Shown: positions 26,611 to 35,960 of the stretch, piece by piece
Position numbering within the stretch: the stretch's first letter is position 1
Layout of the letters: every line of letters starts with the position of its first letter
Assembly (NCBI GenBank): GCA_020854035.1
Contig: JADZGE010000042.1
Coordinates: forward strand, 1-64,000
Source of the DNA: Burkholderiales bacterium
Lineage (GTDB): Bacteria > Pseudomonadota > Gammaproteobacteria > Burkholderiales > SG8-41
Direction: 5' to 3'
DNA: 64,000 nt
Notes under the pieces: model-generated
What the model was told of the DNA's origin: nothing
The model's database searches: none
What the model saw: only the letters and a program-made list of their open reading frames with translations
Translations under genes and position numbers: made by a program

Positions 26611-26682
26611 CACTGATCCGGGCGGGCCCGGTCCCGGGCGGGCTTGCACGGCCTGACGAGTCCGGTTAAACGAAGAGAGGTC

Positions 26683-27636
26683 ATGCGAATGGCAAGGACG
26701 GTGTACGGCGTCGCGATGCGCAACTTCACCCGCTATCCCGAGATGCCGAGCGCGCAGGCGCTGATCGACTACGGGGTGCGCGCGGAGAAACTCGGGTACG
26801 AGTCGGTGTGGGCGTGGGACCACATCCTGCTCGGCGTCGAGCCGAGCTTCCCGATCATGGAGTCGCTCTCGATCCTGACCGCGGTGGCGGCGCGCACGAC
26901 GAAGATCCGGCTCGGCACGGGGATCCTGGTCCTGCCGATGCGCAACCCGGTGATCCTCGCCAAGGAGCTCGCGACCATCGACCACATCTCGAACGGGCGG
27001 CTCGTGGTGGGCGCGGCGGTCGGCTGGTACAAGCGCGAGTTCCTGGCGATGGGGGTCGATTTCCACCAGCGCGGCAGGATCATGGAGCAGTCGCTCGACA
27101 TCCTGACGCGGCTGTGGACCGAGGAGCGGCTGACGGTCGACTTCCCGCCGTACCGGATCAAGGACGCGGTGATGCTCCCGAAGCCGGTGCAGAAGCCGCG
27201 CCCGCCGCTGCTCATCGGCGGTTACGTGGAGGCGGTGCTGCGGCGGGCGGCGACGAAGGGTGACGGCTGGCTCACCTATTACTACACCGCGGAGAGCTTC
27301 GCGAGCCACTGGGCGAGGATCCGCGGCTACGCGGAGGAAGCGGGGCGCGACCCGGACGAGCTTCGTTCCACCAACCAGTTGCCGATCGTCGTCGGGCCGC
27401 GCGCCAGGGTGGAAGGCCCGATGCGTGAATGGCTCCAGACCGAATGGGACTACGCCTCGTGGTCGGAATCCACCGCCGAGAGCGCGATCGTGGGCACGGT
27501 GGACGAATGCGTCGAGCAGATCGCGAAGCACGTGAAGACCGGGATCGACCGGTTGATCTTCGTGCCGTACCGCTACCAGGACGAGCAGCTCGAGGTGATC
27601 GCGAGCGAGATCATCCCGAAGCTGCGGAGCGCCTAG
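26683..27636 (+). CDS. LLM-class flavin-dependent oxidoreductase
   Basis: A 317-residue luciferase-like TIM barrel. Features: AEKLGYESVWAWDHIL, RTTKIRLGTGILVLPMRNPV, VGAAVGWYKREFLAMGVDF and RPPLLIGGYVEAVLRRAA. These enzymes use FMN or F420 with oxygen or hydride transfer; which cofactor is used cannot be decided. The start after AGAGAGG is chosen over an upstream ATG. It converges on pxpC with a 26-bp overlap of 3' ends. Confidence 0.85.
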   Translation: MRMARTVYGVAMRNFTRYPEMPSAQALIDYGVRAEKLGYESVWAWDHILLGVEPSFPIMESLSILTAVAARTTKIRLGTGILVLPMRNPVILAKELATIDHISNGRLVVGAAVGWYKREFLAMGVDFHQRGRIMEQSLDILTRLWTEERLTVDFPPYRIKDAVMLPKPVQKPRPPLLIGGYVEAVLRRAATKGDGWLTYYYTAESFASHWARIRGYAEEAGRDPDELRSTNQLPIVVGPRARVEGPMREWLQTEWDYASWSESTAESAIVGTVDECVEQIAKHVKTGIDRLIFVPYRYQDEQLEVIASEIIPKLRSA

Positions 27637-28585
27637 CGCGCGCGAGCCGCTCGTGCAGCGCCGCGAGCCGCGCTTCCAGCTCGCGGCGCGCGAGCTCGGC
27701 CTGCTCCACGCTCACCGCGTGAAACGCGATCGTCGCGCCCGGGCGCAGCCGCCCGAGCGCCGGCACGTCGGCGGAGGCGACGGTGGCGATTTTCGGATAG
27801 CCGCCGGTCGTCGGCCGGTCGGCGAGCAGCACGATCGGCTGGCCGTTGCCCGGCACCTGGATCGAACCCGGCGCGGTCCCGTCGGAGGCGATGTTGAATC
27901 CCTTCGCGTGCTCGATCGCGGGGCCTTCGAGCCGCATCCCCATGCGGTCGGACTGGCGCGAAACCGTGTAGGTCGAATCGAGGAACGTCCGCCTGCCGCG
28001 CGCGGTGAAGTGATCGTCCTGCGGCCCGGGCACGACGCGCACGCGCGCAGGTGGCGCGAGGTCCCATTCCGGCGCGCACGCTTCGGCATGGTCGGGCGCC
28101 GAGGAAGCGGCAAGGGGAAGGGCGTCGCCCTTTCTCAGCGGCCGGCCTTCGACTCCCCCGAGCCCCGCGCGCGGGAAGGTCGCGAGGCTCCCGAGATCGC
28201 CGGGCAGCGCGAAGCCGCCTTCGACCGCGAGATAGGCGACGAGCGAGGCTACGCAGCGGCCGACGGTCACCCGGTCGCCGCGCGCGAGGCGTACGCTGGC
28301 GCCGGCCGGCGCGGCGCGCCTCGCGCCGCCCGAGACGATTTCGAGCGCGGCGCCGATCGCGGCGACGCGCACGCTCTCGGCCGCGACCTCGAGCGTCGGC
28401 CCGCGGTAGAACATCTCGATCGCCGCGACGCCGCCGGCGTTCCCGGCGAGCGCATTGGCGATCCGGAGGCCGACCCAGTCGAGCGCGCCGGAGACCGGCA
28501 CGCCGTGGCGCTGGTGCCCGGGCCGGCCAAGGTCCTGGAGCGTCGCGATCGACGCCGAGGCGAGGACGTGAAGGGCACCGGTCAC
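27611..28585 (-). CDS. pxpC: 5-oxoprolinase subunit C (biotin-dependent carboxyltransferase family)
   Basis: A 324-residue PxpC/KipA protein. Family signatures: TLQDLGRPGHQRHGVPVSG, MGMRLEGPAIEH, DGTAPGSIQVPGNGQPIVLL and DRPTTGGYPKIATV. With PxpA and PxpB it hydrolyses 5-oxoproline to glutamate using ATP. It starts with GTG overlapping the pxpB stop (GTGA). No pxpA (LamB/YcsF) gene is in the window, so it may lie elsewhere or the pair may act on another lactam or amide. Confidence 0.9.
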   Translation of the reverse strand: MTGALHVLASASIATLQDLGRPGHQRHGVPVSGALDWVGLRIANALAGNAGGVAAIEMFYRGPTLEVAAESVRVAAIGAALEIVSGGARRAAPAGASVRLARGDRVTVGRCVASLVAYLAVEGGFALPGDLGSLATFPRAGLGGVEGRPLRKGDALPLAASSAPDHAEACAPEWDLAPPARVRVVPGPQDDHFTARGRRTFLDSTYTVSRQSDRMGMRLEGPAIEHAKGFNIASDGTAPGSIQVPGNGQPIVLLADRPTTGGYPKIATVASADVPALGRLRPGATIAFHAVSVEQAELARRELEARLAALHERLARARRSAASG

Positions 28586-29325
28586 GCCGTCGCGCCTTCC
28601 AGGCCGGACTCGCCGGCGGCCGCCAGTGCGGCGAGCCGTTCGAACGCAGCGAGCGGGATCGGCTGGAAGCGCACCGTGTCGCCCGGCGCGAGCACGGCGG
28701 GCGGCGTGCGCCGGCGGTTCCACAGCATCGCCGGCGTGCGCCCGAGAATGTGCCAGCCGCCCGGGCTCGCGAGCGTGTACACCGCGGTCAGCGTCGTCGC
28801 GATCGCGATCGACCCGGCCGGCACCTGCGTCCGCGGGTTCTCGCGTCGCGGCAGCACGAGCCGCGCGGGCAGATCGCCCAGGTACGGGTAGCCCGGCAGG
28901 AAGCCGATCATGTAGACCTGATAGGTCGTGGCGCTGTGGTGCTCGATCACCTGCGCCGCCGTGAGACCGGTGCGGTTCGCCACCTCGTCGAGATCGAGCG
29001 CGAAGCACGGGTCATAGCAGGCGGGAATGGTCCAGTGCCGCGCCGCGGGCTTCACGCCCTCCAGCCCGGCGGCGAGCGGCGCGATGGCGGCCGCGAGCGC
29101 TCCGTGCGAGGTGCGCGCCGGGTCGTAGTGCACCATCAGGGAGCGGAAGGTGGGGAGCAGCTCGGTGACACCGGGAAGACGCTCGCGCGCGAGGCGCTCG
29201 TGAAGCGCCAGCACGCGCTCGCTCGTCCCGCGGTCGATGCTCTCGCCAAATTCCACCGCGAGCGCGGTGTCGCCGTTCGGCAGCAACCTCACCTGTGTAC
29301 CGGATACGCGCGGCGCGGGCTTCAA
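28582..29325 (-). CDS. pxpB: 5-oxoprolinase subunit B
   Basis: A 247-residue PxpB/KipI protein. Signatures: GDTALAVEFGESID, YQVYMIGFLPGYPYLGDLP, PRRENPRTQVPAGSIAIA and SPGGWHILGRTPAMLW. It is the first gene of a pxpB-pxpC operon, divergent from the Liv-type binding protein gene. In this position the Liv transporter may import 5-oxoproline, amides or related compounds. Confidence 0.92.
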   Translation of the reverse strand: MKPAPRVSGTQVRLLPNGDTALAVEFGESIDRGTSERVLALHERLARERLPGVTELLPTFRSLMVHYDPARTSHGALAAAIAPLAAGLEGVKPAARHWTIPACYDPCFALDLDEVANRTGLTAAQVIEHHSATTYQVYMIGFLPGYPYLGDLPARLVLPRRENPRTQVPAGSIAIATTLTAVYTLASPGGWHILGRTPAMLWNRRRTPPAVLAPGDTVRFQPIPLAAFERLAALAAAGESGLEGATA

Positions 29326-29544
29326 TCGTCCTAACTATAGCACCTTCACTTCGCGCACGTCCGCCCGCCATGTCGGCGCCTCGCGGGGTGCCGCGAACGG
29401 CGAGGGCGGGCCGCATGACGCGCTCGCCGGGCGCCGCCGGGCTACCCGACTTGCATGAAGCGGCGGATTGGGTGCAGGATTCGCACTCCGGCGACTCCCG
29501 GCCCGGGAAGGCCGTCGGCCATCTTGACCAGGAGGAGAATCGTC

Positions 29545-30699
29545 ATGACTCGCAAGCTGTTGACTGCCCTTGGCGCGACCGCGGTGGCGGCCGGGTTTTT
29601 CGCTGGCCCGGGGGCCGCGCAGGAGCCGATCCGGATCGGCGTGACGCAGCCGTTGACCGGCGCGTTCGCCGCCTCGGGGAACTATGTCACGCAAGGCGCG
29701 AAGATCGCCGAGGACGAGATCAACGCCGCCGGGGGCGTGCTCGGCCGCAAGATCCAGCTCGTGATCGAGGACAACAAGTCGAACCCGACCGAGGCGGTCG
29801 CCACCGCCGAGAAGCTGATCGTCAGGGACAAGGTGCCGGTCATGATGGGCGCCTGGAGCTCGACATTGACGCTCGCGGTCATGCCGAAGCTCATGGAGTA
29901 CGGGGTGCCGATGCTGGTCGAGACTTCCTCCTCGGGGAAGATCACGACCTCGGGCAATCCGTGGATCTTCCGCATCAGCCCGACTTCCGAGATGGAGGCG
30001 CGCGCGTTCGCGCCGCTCGTGAAAAAGCTCGGCATCAAGCGGGCCGACTTCCTGTCGACCAACAACGATTTCGGCCTCGGCGCCGCGAAGGAGTTCTCCG
30101 GGATGCTGAAGTCCCAGGGCGTGCAGGTCGGCGCCATGGAGACCATGGATCCGAAGGCGACGGACTTCTCCGCGCAACTTGCCAAGATCAAGGGCTCCGG
30201 CGCCGACACGGTGTTCGTGACGACGGCGGTCGAACAGATCACGCTGATCCTCAAGCAGGCGAAGGAACAGCAGGTCAAGGCCCGCATCATCACCACCGGC
30301 GGCTCGAACTCGCCCGACCAGCTCATCCAGCAGGCGGGTGACGCCGCGAACGGCTCGCTGCACCTCGTGTTTTTCACGCCGTGGTTTCCCGAGGCGGTCA
30401 GGAACCCCGATCTCGCCAAGAGGTTCGTGCAGAAGTGGAACGCGCACAAGTACAACGTCGGCGGGTTGACCGAGGGCTTCCGGGGATGGGACGGGGTCAC
30501 GACCATCGTCGCGGCGATCAAGGCGGCCGGCAAGGCCGAGCCCGCGGCGATCCAGAAGGCGCTGTGGAACGTGAAGGTGAAGGGCATCAACGGCGATATC
30601 GCGTTCATCAAGCAGGGACCAGCCGGCAAGGAGAGCGCACAGAACGTGCCGAGCGTGTACCTCGTGAAGATCGACAACGGCAAGGTCGTGAAGAACTGA
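29545..30699 (+). CDS. Liv-type ABC transporter periplasmic binding protein
   Basis: A 384-residue type I periplasmic binding protein with signal peptide MTRKLLTALGATAVAAGFFA ending near GAAQEP. The fold is the branched-chain amino-acid/amide type: IRIGVTQPLTGAFAASGNYV, AEDEINAAGGVLGRKIQLV, WSSTLTLAVMPKLMEYGVPM. An AGGAGGAG ribosome site precedes the ATG. A strong hairpin with a T run follows the gene, before livH, which would keep binding protein in excess over permease. The ligand is not known. Confidence 0.92.
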   Translation: MTRKLLTALGATAVAAGFFAGPGAAQEPIRIGVTQPLTGAFAASGNYVTQGAKIAEDEINAAGGVLGRKIQLVIEDNKSNPTEAVATAEKLIVRDKVPVMMGAWSSTLTLAVMPKLMEYGVPMLVETSSSGKITTSGNPWIFRISPTSEMEARAFAPLVKKLGIKRADFLSTNNDFGLGAAKEFSGMLKSQGVQVGAMETMDPKATDFSAQLAKIKGSGADTVFVTTAVEQITLILKQAKEQQVKARIITTGGSNSPDQLIQQAGDAANGSLHLVFFTPWFPEAVRNPDLAKRFVQKWNAHKYNVGGLTEGFRGWDGVTTIVAAIKAAGKAEPAAIQKALWNVKVKGINGDIAFIKQGPAGKESAQNVPSVYLVKIDNGKVVKN

Positions 30700-30721
30700 C
30701 CGGCATCCCGGCAACACATCA

Positions 30722-30764
30722 CGCCCCGCGGCGTCCCGGGAGCGGGACGCCCCGGGGCGATTTT
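30722..30764 (+). terminator. Intrinsic terminator or attenuator between binding protein and livH
   Basis: A long stem pairs CGCCCCG (30722-30728) and the adjacent GGCGTCCCG with CGGGACGCC and CGGGGCG (30753-30759), then TTTT. Partial termination here would lower permease expression relative to the binding protein. Confidence 0.7.
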
Positions 30765-30842
30765 CCGGCCATTCCGTCATCCCGCGACCCGCGGCCGGCG
30801 CGCCCCGCGGCTGCGCCCGGGTCCGCTCCTGGAGACTGAACC

Positions 30843-31715
30843 CTGGATCAGCTGCTGCAGCACGGGCTGAACGCGCTGATGCTCGGGGGCACCTACGCGC
30901 TGCTCGGGATCGGCCTCACGCTGATCTTCGGGATCATGCGCGTCGTGAACTTCACCCACGGCGAGCTCTACGCGTTCGGCGCGTACATGATGTACATGTT
31001 CGTGATGATCGCCGGCGCGAACTTCTTCGTCGCGCTCGTTGCCGCGGTCGTGCTCGGAGTGGCGCTCGGCGCCGCGATCGAGCTCGCGCTGCTGCGGAAG
31101 CTGCGGGGGGCCGACATCGACACCACGATGCTGGTCACGATCGGCGCCTGGATCGCGCTGCAGAACGCCGAGCAGCTCGCCTGGACCGGGGTCGCGAAGT
31201 CGATCGACAACCCGTTCCCGGCCGCGCCGCTCGTCATCGGAGCGGTGTCGGTCGCGTGGAACCGGGTGTTCGTGTTCGCCGTCGCGCTGGTCCTGATCGT
31301 CGCGACCCATGCGCTCATCAACCACACCCGGCTCGGAAAAGCGATGCGCGCGACCTTCCAGGACCGCGACACCGCGGCGCTGATGGGGATCCAGATCGGG
31401 ACCATCCACACCGCGACCTTCGCGCTCGGTTCGGGTCTCGCCGCGGCGGCCGGGGCGCTCCTCGGGCCGGTCTTCGTCGCCTATCCGACGATGGGGGATC
31501 TCGCGGCGGCGAAGGCGTTCGCGGTCGTCATCCTGGGCGGGCTCGGCAGCATCGCCGGCGCAACCGTCGGCGGCTTCGTGCTCGCGCTCGTCGAGGAACT
31601 CGGCGCGGGCTACATCTCCTCGGGCTATCGCGACGCGATGGGCTTCGTGCTCATCATCGCGATCCTGCTCTTCCGGCCGACGGGGCTCATCGCCCAGAAG
31701 GAGCGGATCGGGTGA
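30843..31715 (+). CDS. livH: Branched-chain-type ABC transporter permease LivH, apparent CTG start
   Basis: A LivH-type inner-membrane permease, 290 residues if started at CTG 30843. That CTG has GGAG 8 bp upstream. The peptide LDQLLQHGLNALMLGGTYAL matches the usual LivH N-terminus. An in-frame TGA lies two codons before it, so no ATG or GTG can be farther upstream. The first ATG, at 30879, would remove part of the first helix region. The signature GLGSIAGATVGGFVLALVEE is near the C-terminus. It overlaps livM by GTGA. Confidence 0.88.
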   Translation: MDQLLQHGLNALMLGGTYALLGIGLTLIFGIMRVVNFTHGELYAFGAYMMYMFVMIAGANFFVALVAAVVLGVALGAAIELALLRKLRGADIDTTMLVTIGAWIALQNAEQLAWTGVAKSIDNPFPAAPLVIGAVSVAWNRVFVFAVALVLIVATHALINHTRLGKAMRATFQDRDTAALMGIQIGTIHTATFALGSGLAAAAGALLGPVFVAYPTMGDLAAAKAFAVVILGGLGSIAGATVGGFVLALVEELGAGYISSGYRDAMGFVLIIAILLFRPTGLIAQKERIG

Positions 31716-32731
31716 AGACCGCGCTTGCCGCGCTGTGGGTGGCGTTCCTCGTCTCGATCCCGCTGTGGATGACGAACCAGTACCTGCTGCACATTCTCGT
31801 CGTCACCGGCATCTTCATCGTCGCCGCGACGAGCCTCAACCTGCTGCTCGGCTACACCGGGCAGCTCTCGCTCGGACACGTCGCCTTCTTCGGCGTCGGC
31901 GCGTACGCGACTTCACTCGTCTCGCTCGGCTTCAGCGTCGAGCTTGCGCCGGGGATCGTGCTCGCGCTCGACCCGAAGCCGGTGTGGTGCGGCATGCTGG
32001 CCGCGCTCGTCGTCGCGGGCGGTTTCGGCTGGTTCATCGGCAGGATCTCGTTCCGGGTGCGCGGCGCGTACTTCGTGATCGTGTCGATAAGCTTCGCCGA
32101 GGTGATGCGCCTCGTGGCGTTGAACTGGGTGGAGCTCACGCAGGGGCCCATGGCACTCAACAACATCCCGCCGCTCACGCTGTGGCTGCCCGGCATCGGC
32201 GAGCACGCATTCTGGAGGAAGCCGGAGAACTACTGGCTCGTTCTCGCCGTCGCGCTCGCCTCGTACGTCCTTGTTCACCGGCTCGTGCATTCGCGCGCCG
32301 GGCGCGCCATGATCGCGCTCCGGGAGAACGAGCCGCTCGCGACCTCGGTCGGCATCGACGTGACCGGCTACCTCGTGCTCACCACGGTGGTATCGGCGGC
32401 GATGGCCGGCGCCGCGGGCGCGCTCTACGCGCACTACGTGCGCATCGTGGACCCCGACGTCTTCCTCTTCACCTATACCGTCACGATGGTGATCATGGTC
32501 ATCACCGGCGGCAAGGGCACGCTCGCCGGCCCGGTCGTCGGCGGACTCATTTTCGGCCTGCTGCCCGAGGCGCTGCGCGCGGCCGCGATCCAGCCCGAGG
32601 TGCAGTGGATCGTCTATGGCGTCCTCATGGTCCTCGTCCTGTATTTCCTGCCGGCAGGTATCGTCCCGGCGGCGCGGCAATGGCGGGAGCGGCGTCGCCG
32701 CGCGCCCGCCACGGCGAGGGTGAGCGCATGA
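31712..32731 (+). CDS. livM: Branched-chain-type ABC transporter permease LivM
   Basis: A 339-residue inner-membrane permease with about nine to ten helices. Typical LivM motifs: SLNLLLGYTGQLSLGHVAFF, RSR-like ALRENEPLATSVGIDV (EAA loop) and ITGGKGTLAGPVVGGLIFG. GTG start overlaps livH; its TGA overlaps the livG ATG. With LivH it forms the channel of the transporter. Confidence 0.93.
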   Translation: MKTALAALWVAFLVSIPLWMTNQYLLHILVVTGIFIVAATSLNLLLGYTGQLSLGHVAFFGVGAYATSLVSLGFSVELAPGIVLALDPKPVWCGMLAALVVAGGFGWFIGRISFRVRGAYFVIVSISFAEVMRLVALNWVELTQGPMALNNIPPLTLWLPGIGEHAFWRKPENYWLVLAVALASYVLVHRLVHSRAGRAMIALRENEPLATSVGIDVTGYLVLTTVVSAAMAGAAGALYAHYVRIVDPDVFLFTYTVTMVIMVITGGKGTLAGPVVGGLIFGLLPEALRAAAIQPEVQWIVYGVLMVLVLYFLPAGIVPAARQWRERRRRAPATARVSA

Positions 32732-33496
32732 CGGGCGCCCTGCTCGCGGTCGAGAGGCTCGCGATCCGGTTTGGTGGACTGGTCGCGGTCGAGGCGGCGA
32801 GCTTCGAAGTCCGCGAGGGCGAGGTGCTGTCCCTCATCGGGCCGAACGGCGCGGGCAAGACGACGGCGTTCAACGCGATCACCGGCTACCTCGCGCCGAG
32901 CGCGGGGGAGATCCGGTTCCGCGGCGCGCGGCTGAACGGCCTGAAGCCGAACCAGATCGCCGCCCTCGGGCTGGTGCGGACCTTCCAGAAGACCAGCGTC
33001 TTCGGCACCCGCACCGTCCTCGAGAACATCCTGACCGGGTTGCACCTGCGCTCGCGGCAGGGGGCGCTCGCGATCATGCTCGGGCTGCCGTCGATCGCGC
33101 GCGAGGAGCGCTCGCTCGCGGCCGAGGCGCGCCGGATCCTGGAATTCGTGGGCCTGGGCGCGCGTGCTCTCGAGACCGGTGGCGCGCTGCCCTACGGCGA
33201 GCAGCGCCTGCTCGAGATCGCGGTGGCGCTCGCCGCGCGCCCGCGGCTCCTGCTCCTCGACGAGCCGGTGTCCGGCATGAACCCGGTCGAGACCGAGAGC
33301 TTCATGGCCAAGCTCGCGGAGATCCGCGCCCTCGGGATCACCGTGCTGCTCGTCGAGCACGACATGAAAATGGTGATGGGCGTGTCCGACCGCGTCGTGT
33401 GCCTGAACCAGGGCCGCATCATCGCCGCCGGCGCGCCGGCCGAGATCCAGCGCGACCCCGAGGTCATCCGCGCCTACCTCGGCGAGCGCTACGCCC

Positions 33497-33510
<14 letters not shown>
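32728..33510 (+). CDS. livG: Branched-chain-type ABC transporter ATPase LivG
   Basis: A 260-residue ATPase. Walker A is GPNGAGKTTAFNAITGYL; the signature motif is the LivG-type LPYGEQRLLEIAVAL rather than LSGGQ; Walker B is LLLLDEPVSGMNP; the switch His is in VLLVEHDMKMVMG. Start overlaps livM by ATGA and its 3' end overlaps livF by 14 bp, as is typical of this operon type. Confidence 0.94.
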
Positions 33511-34201
<691 letters not shown>

Positions 34202-34344
34202 CATTCCCCGGGTGCCCGGCCCGGCGGAGCGGGCGGGCGCGCGCTCTTGCGCGCGGCCCGTGATTGACCGCTCGCGGGGCCGGCAATAAAGTGGGCGGCG
34301 ATTCGATCCGATCGGGGCGAACACCGGCGCGGAAGGGACACATC

Positions 34345-34830
34345 ATGGGCATCATCGAAAGCAGGCTCGCCGGCATGGGACTCGAACTGCCGGCGATGCA
34401 TCCTTACCCGAGCCCGAACCGCACGGCGTGCGTCCGGTCGGGCAACCTGCTGTTCCTGTCGGGGCACGGTACCGGCCGGCAGGAGATGCCGCTCAACATC
34501 AAGCGGTACGGGAAAGTGGGCGCGGAGGTGTCGGAAGCGGAGGCCTGCCTGTGCGCGAAATCGGTCGCGCTCGCGATGATGGCGACGATCAAGGCGGAAG
34601 TCGGCGACCTGGATCGTGTCCGGCGGGTGATTCGCCTCTACGGGATGGTCAACTCCGCACCGGGATTCGAGCGTCAGTTCGCCGTGATCGACGGTGCGTC
34701 CGACCTGTTCTACGAGTTGTGGGGGCCCGAGTTCGGCAGGCACGCGCGGGCGGCCGTGGGGATCGCCGAGTTGCCGCGCCGCGCGGTGCTCGAGATCATG
34801 GGCGAGTTCGAACTGCACCCGGAGAGCTGA
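34345..34830 (+). CDS. RidA/YjgF-family protein
   Basis: A 161-residue Rid-family protein (LELPAMHPYPSPNRTACVRS, LLFLSGHGTGRQ, DRVRRVIRLYGMVNSAPGFE, ARAAVGIAELPRRAVLEIMG). The final arginine-containing motif of classical RidA is altered, so it belongs to a longer paralogous Rid subgroup. RidA hydrolyses reactive enamines and imines. It is 58 bp upstream of a Bug gene and close to the grd genes, where an imine intermediate would be plausible. That link is inference. Confidence 0.82.
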   Translation: MGIIESRLAGMGLELPAMHPYPSPNRTACVRSGNLLFLSGHGTGRQEMPLNIKRYGKVGAEVSEAEACLCAKSVALAMMATIKAEVGDLDRVRRVIRLYGMVNSAPGFERQFAVIDGASDLFYELWGPEFGRHARAAVGIAELPRRAVLEIMGEFELHPES

Positions 34831-34888
34831 CGCGGCGCCGCCGGCGGTTCGGCCACGCGTGGCGTCGAGTCGGGAAAGTGAATCCGCC

Positions 34889-35845
34889 GTGAGGGCTTTC
34901 ATCGCGTTTTGCGCGCTGGCAGCGGGCTTCGGCGCCGCGTTTGCCCAGGACTACCCGGTGAAGCCGATCCGCATGCTGGTCGGATTCCCTCCGGGCGGTC
35001 CAACGGACCTTGCCGCGCGCATGGCGGGGCAGCATCTCACCGAGGCCCTGGGGCAGCAGGTCATCGTGGAGAACCGGCCGGGCGCGGGCGGCACCGTGTC
35101 CATGACCGCGCTCGCCCAGGCGGCGCCGGACGGCTACACCCTGGCGCTCGCCTCGAACGGCGAGATGGCGATCTCGCCCAGCCTGCGTCCCGCCCTCGCA
35201 TACGATCCGATGAAGAGCGTCGCGTTCGTGAGCCGCATCGGTGCAAGCCAGCTCGTTCTGGTCGTGCATCCGTCGCTGCCGGTGAAATCGGTCGGGGAGC
35301 TGATCGCGCTCGCCAGGGCGCGGCCGGCGGCGATCAATTTCGCGTCCTCGGGCGTCGGTTCGACGGCGCACCTGTCCTCCGAGCTGCTGAAGCACATGAC
35401 GGGCATCGACATCGTCCACGTCCCGTACAAGGGGGCGGGCCCCGCGATGGCGGAACTCACGGGCGGGCAGGTGCAGATGCTGATCACCGGATTCGCGGGC
35501 GCAGCGCCGCACGTCAAGGCCGCCAGGCTGCGCGCGCTCGGCGCGACCGGAGCGAAGCGGATGGCGGCGATGCCGGATCTTCCGGCGATCGCCGAGACGG
35601 TGCCTGGCTACGAGGTGACCTCGTGGTACGGCATCGTCGCGCCGGCCGGCGCGTCCCGCCAGGTGATCACGAGACTGCACGGCGTGCTTGCCGCGATGAC
35701 CCGGCAGCCGGAGATCGCCGCGCGCCTGGTCTCGCTCGGTATCGACCCGGAGGGAAGCTCGCCCGAGGAATTCGCGACGCGGACCCGGCTCGAGATCGCG
35801 AAGTGGGCGAAGGTCGTCAAGCTGGCAGGCGTGAAGCTCGACTGA
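34889..35845 (+). CDS. TctC/Bug-family periplasmic binding protein
   Basis: A 318-residue Bug protein starting at GTG (VRAFIAFCALAAGFGAAFAQ as signal peptide). The ligand loops are GFPPGGPTDLAAR and HVPYKGAGPA. It sits between the RidA-like gene and the grd genes, all on the plus strand. A ligand related to the Grd-like enzymes is possible. The start is set by the signal peptide; no ATG gives a better one. Confidence 0.9.
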   Translation: MRAFIAFCALAAGFGAAFAQDYPVKPIRMLVGFPPGGPTDLAARMAGQHLTEALGQQVIVENRPGAGGTVSMTALAQAAPDGYTLALASNGEMAISPSLRPALAYDPMKSVAFVSRIGASQLVLVVHPSLPVKSVGELIALARARPAAINFASSGVGSTAHLSSELLKHMTGIDIVHVPYKGAGPAMAELTGGQVQMLITGFAGAAPHVKAARLRALGATGAKRMAAMPDLPAIAETVPGYEVTSWYGIVAPAGASRQVITRLHGVLAAMTRQPEIAARLVSLGIDPEGSSPEEFATRTRLEIAKWAKVVKLAGVKLD

Positions 35846-35910
35846 TCGATGCCGGGGCCGGCACCCGGATCGCAAGCGCGGGACCCGGGCCGCCGCGACC
35901 CGGAGGGAGA

Positions 35911-35916
35911 TATAAT
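35911..35916 (+). promoter_or_regulatory. TATAAT -10 element upstream of the grdE-like gene
   Basis: A perfect TATAAT 45 bp before the start codon stands out in a very GC-rich gap. The -35 region at 17 bp spacing is a poor match, so an activator or another sigma factor may be needed. Confidence 0.4.
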
Positions 35917-35960
35917 GCGGCATCCCCGCCCGTGGTCGGCAACCGTCAGGAGAGAAGCGA

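Noticed and set aside
34220..34262. Terminator after livF
   Set aside because: A GC hairpin with a TCTT loop exists but no T run follows, and such hairpins are common in GC-rich sequence.
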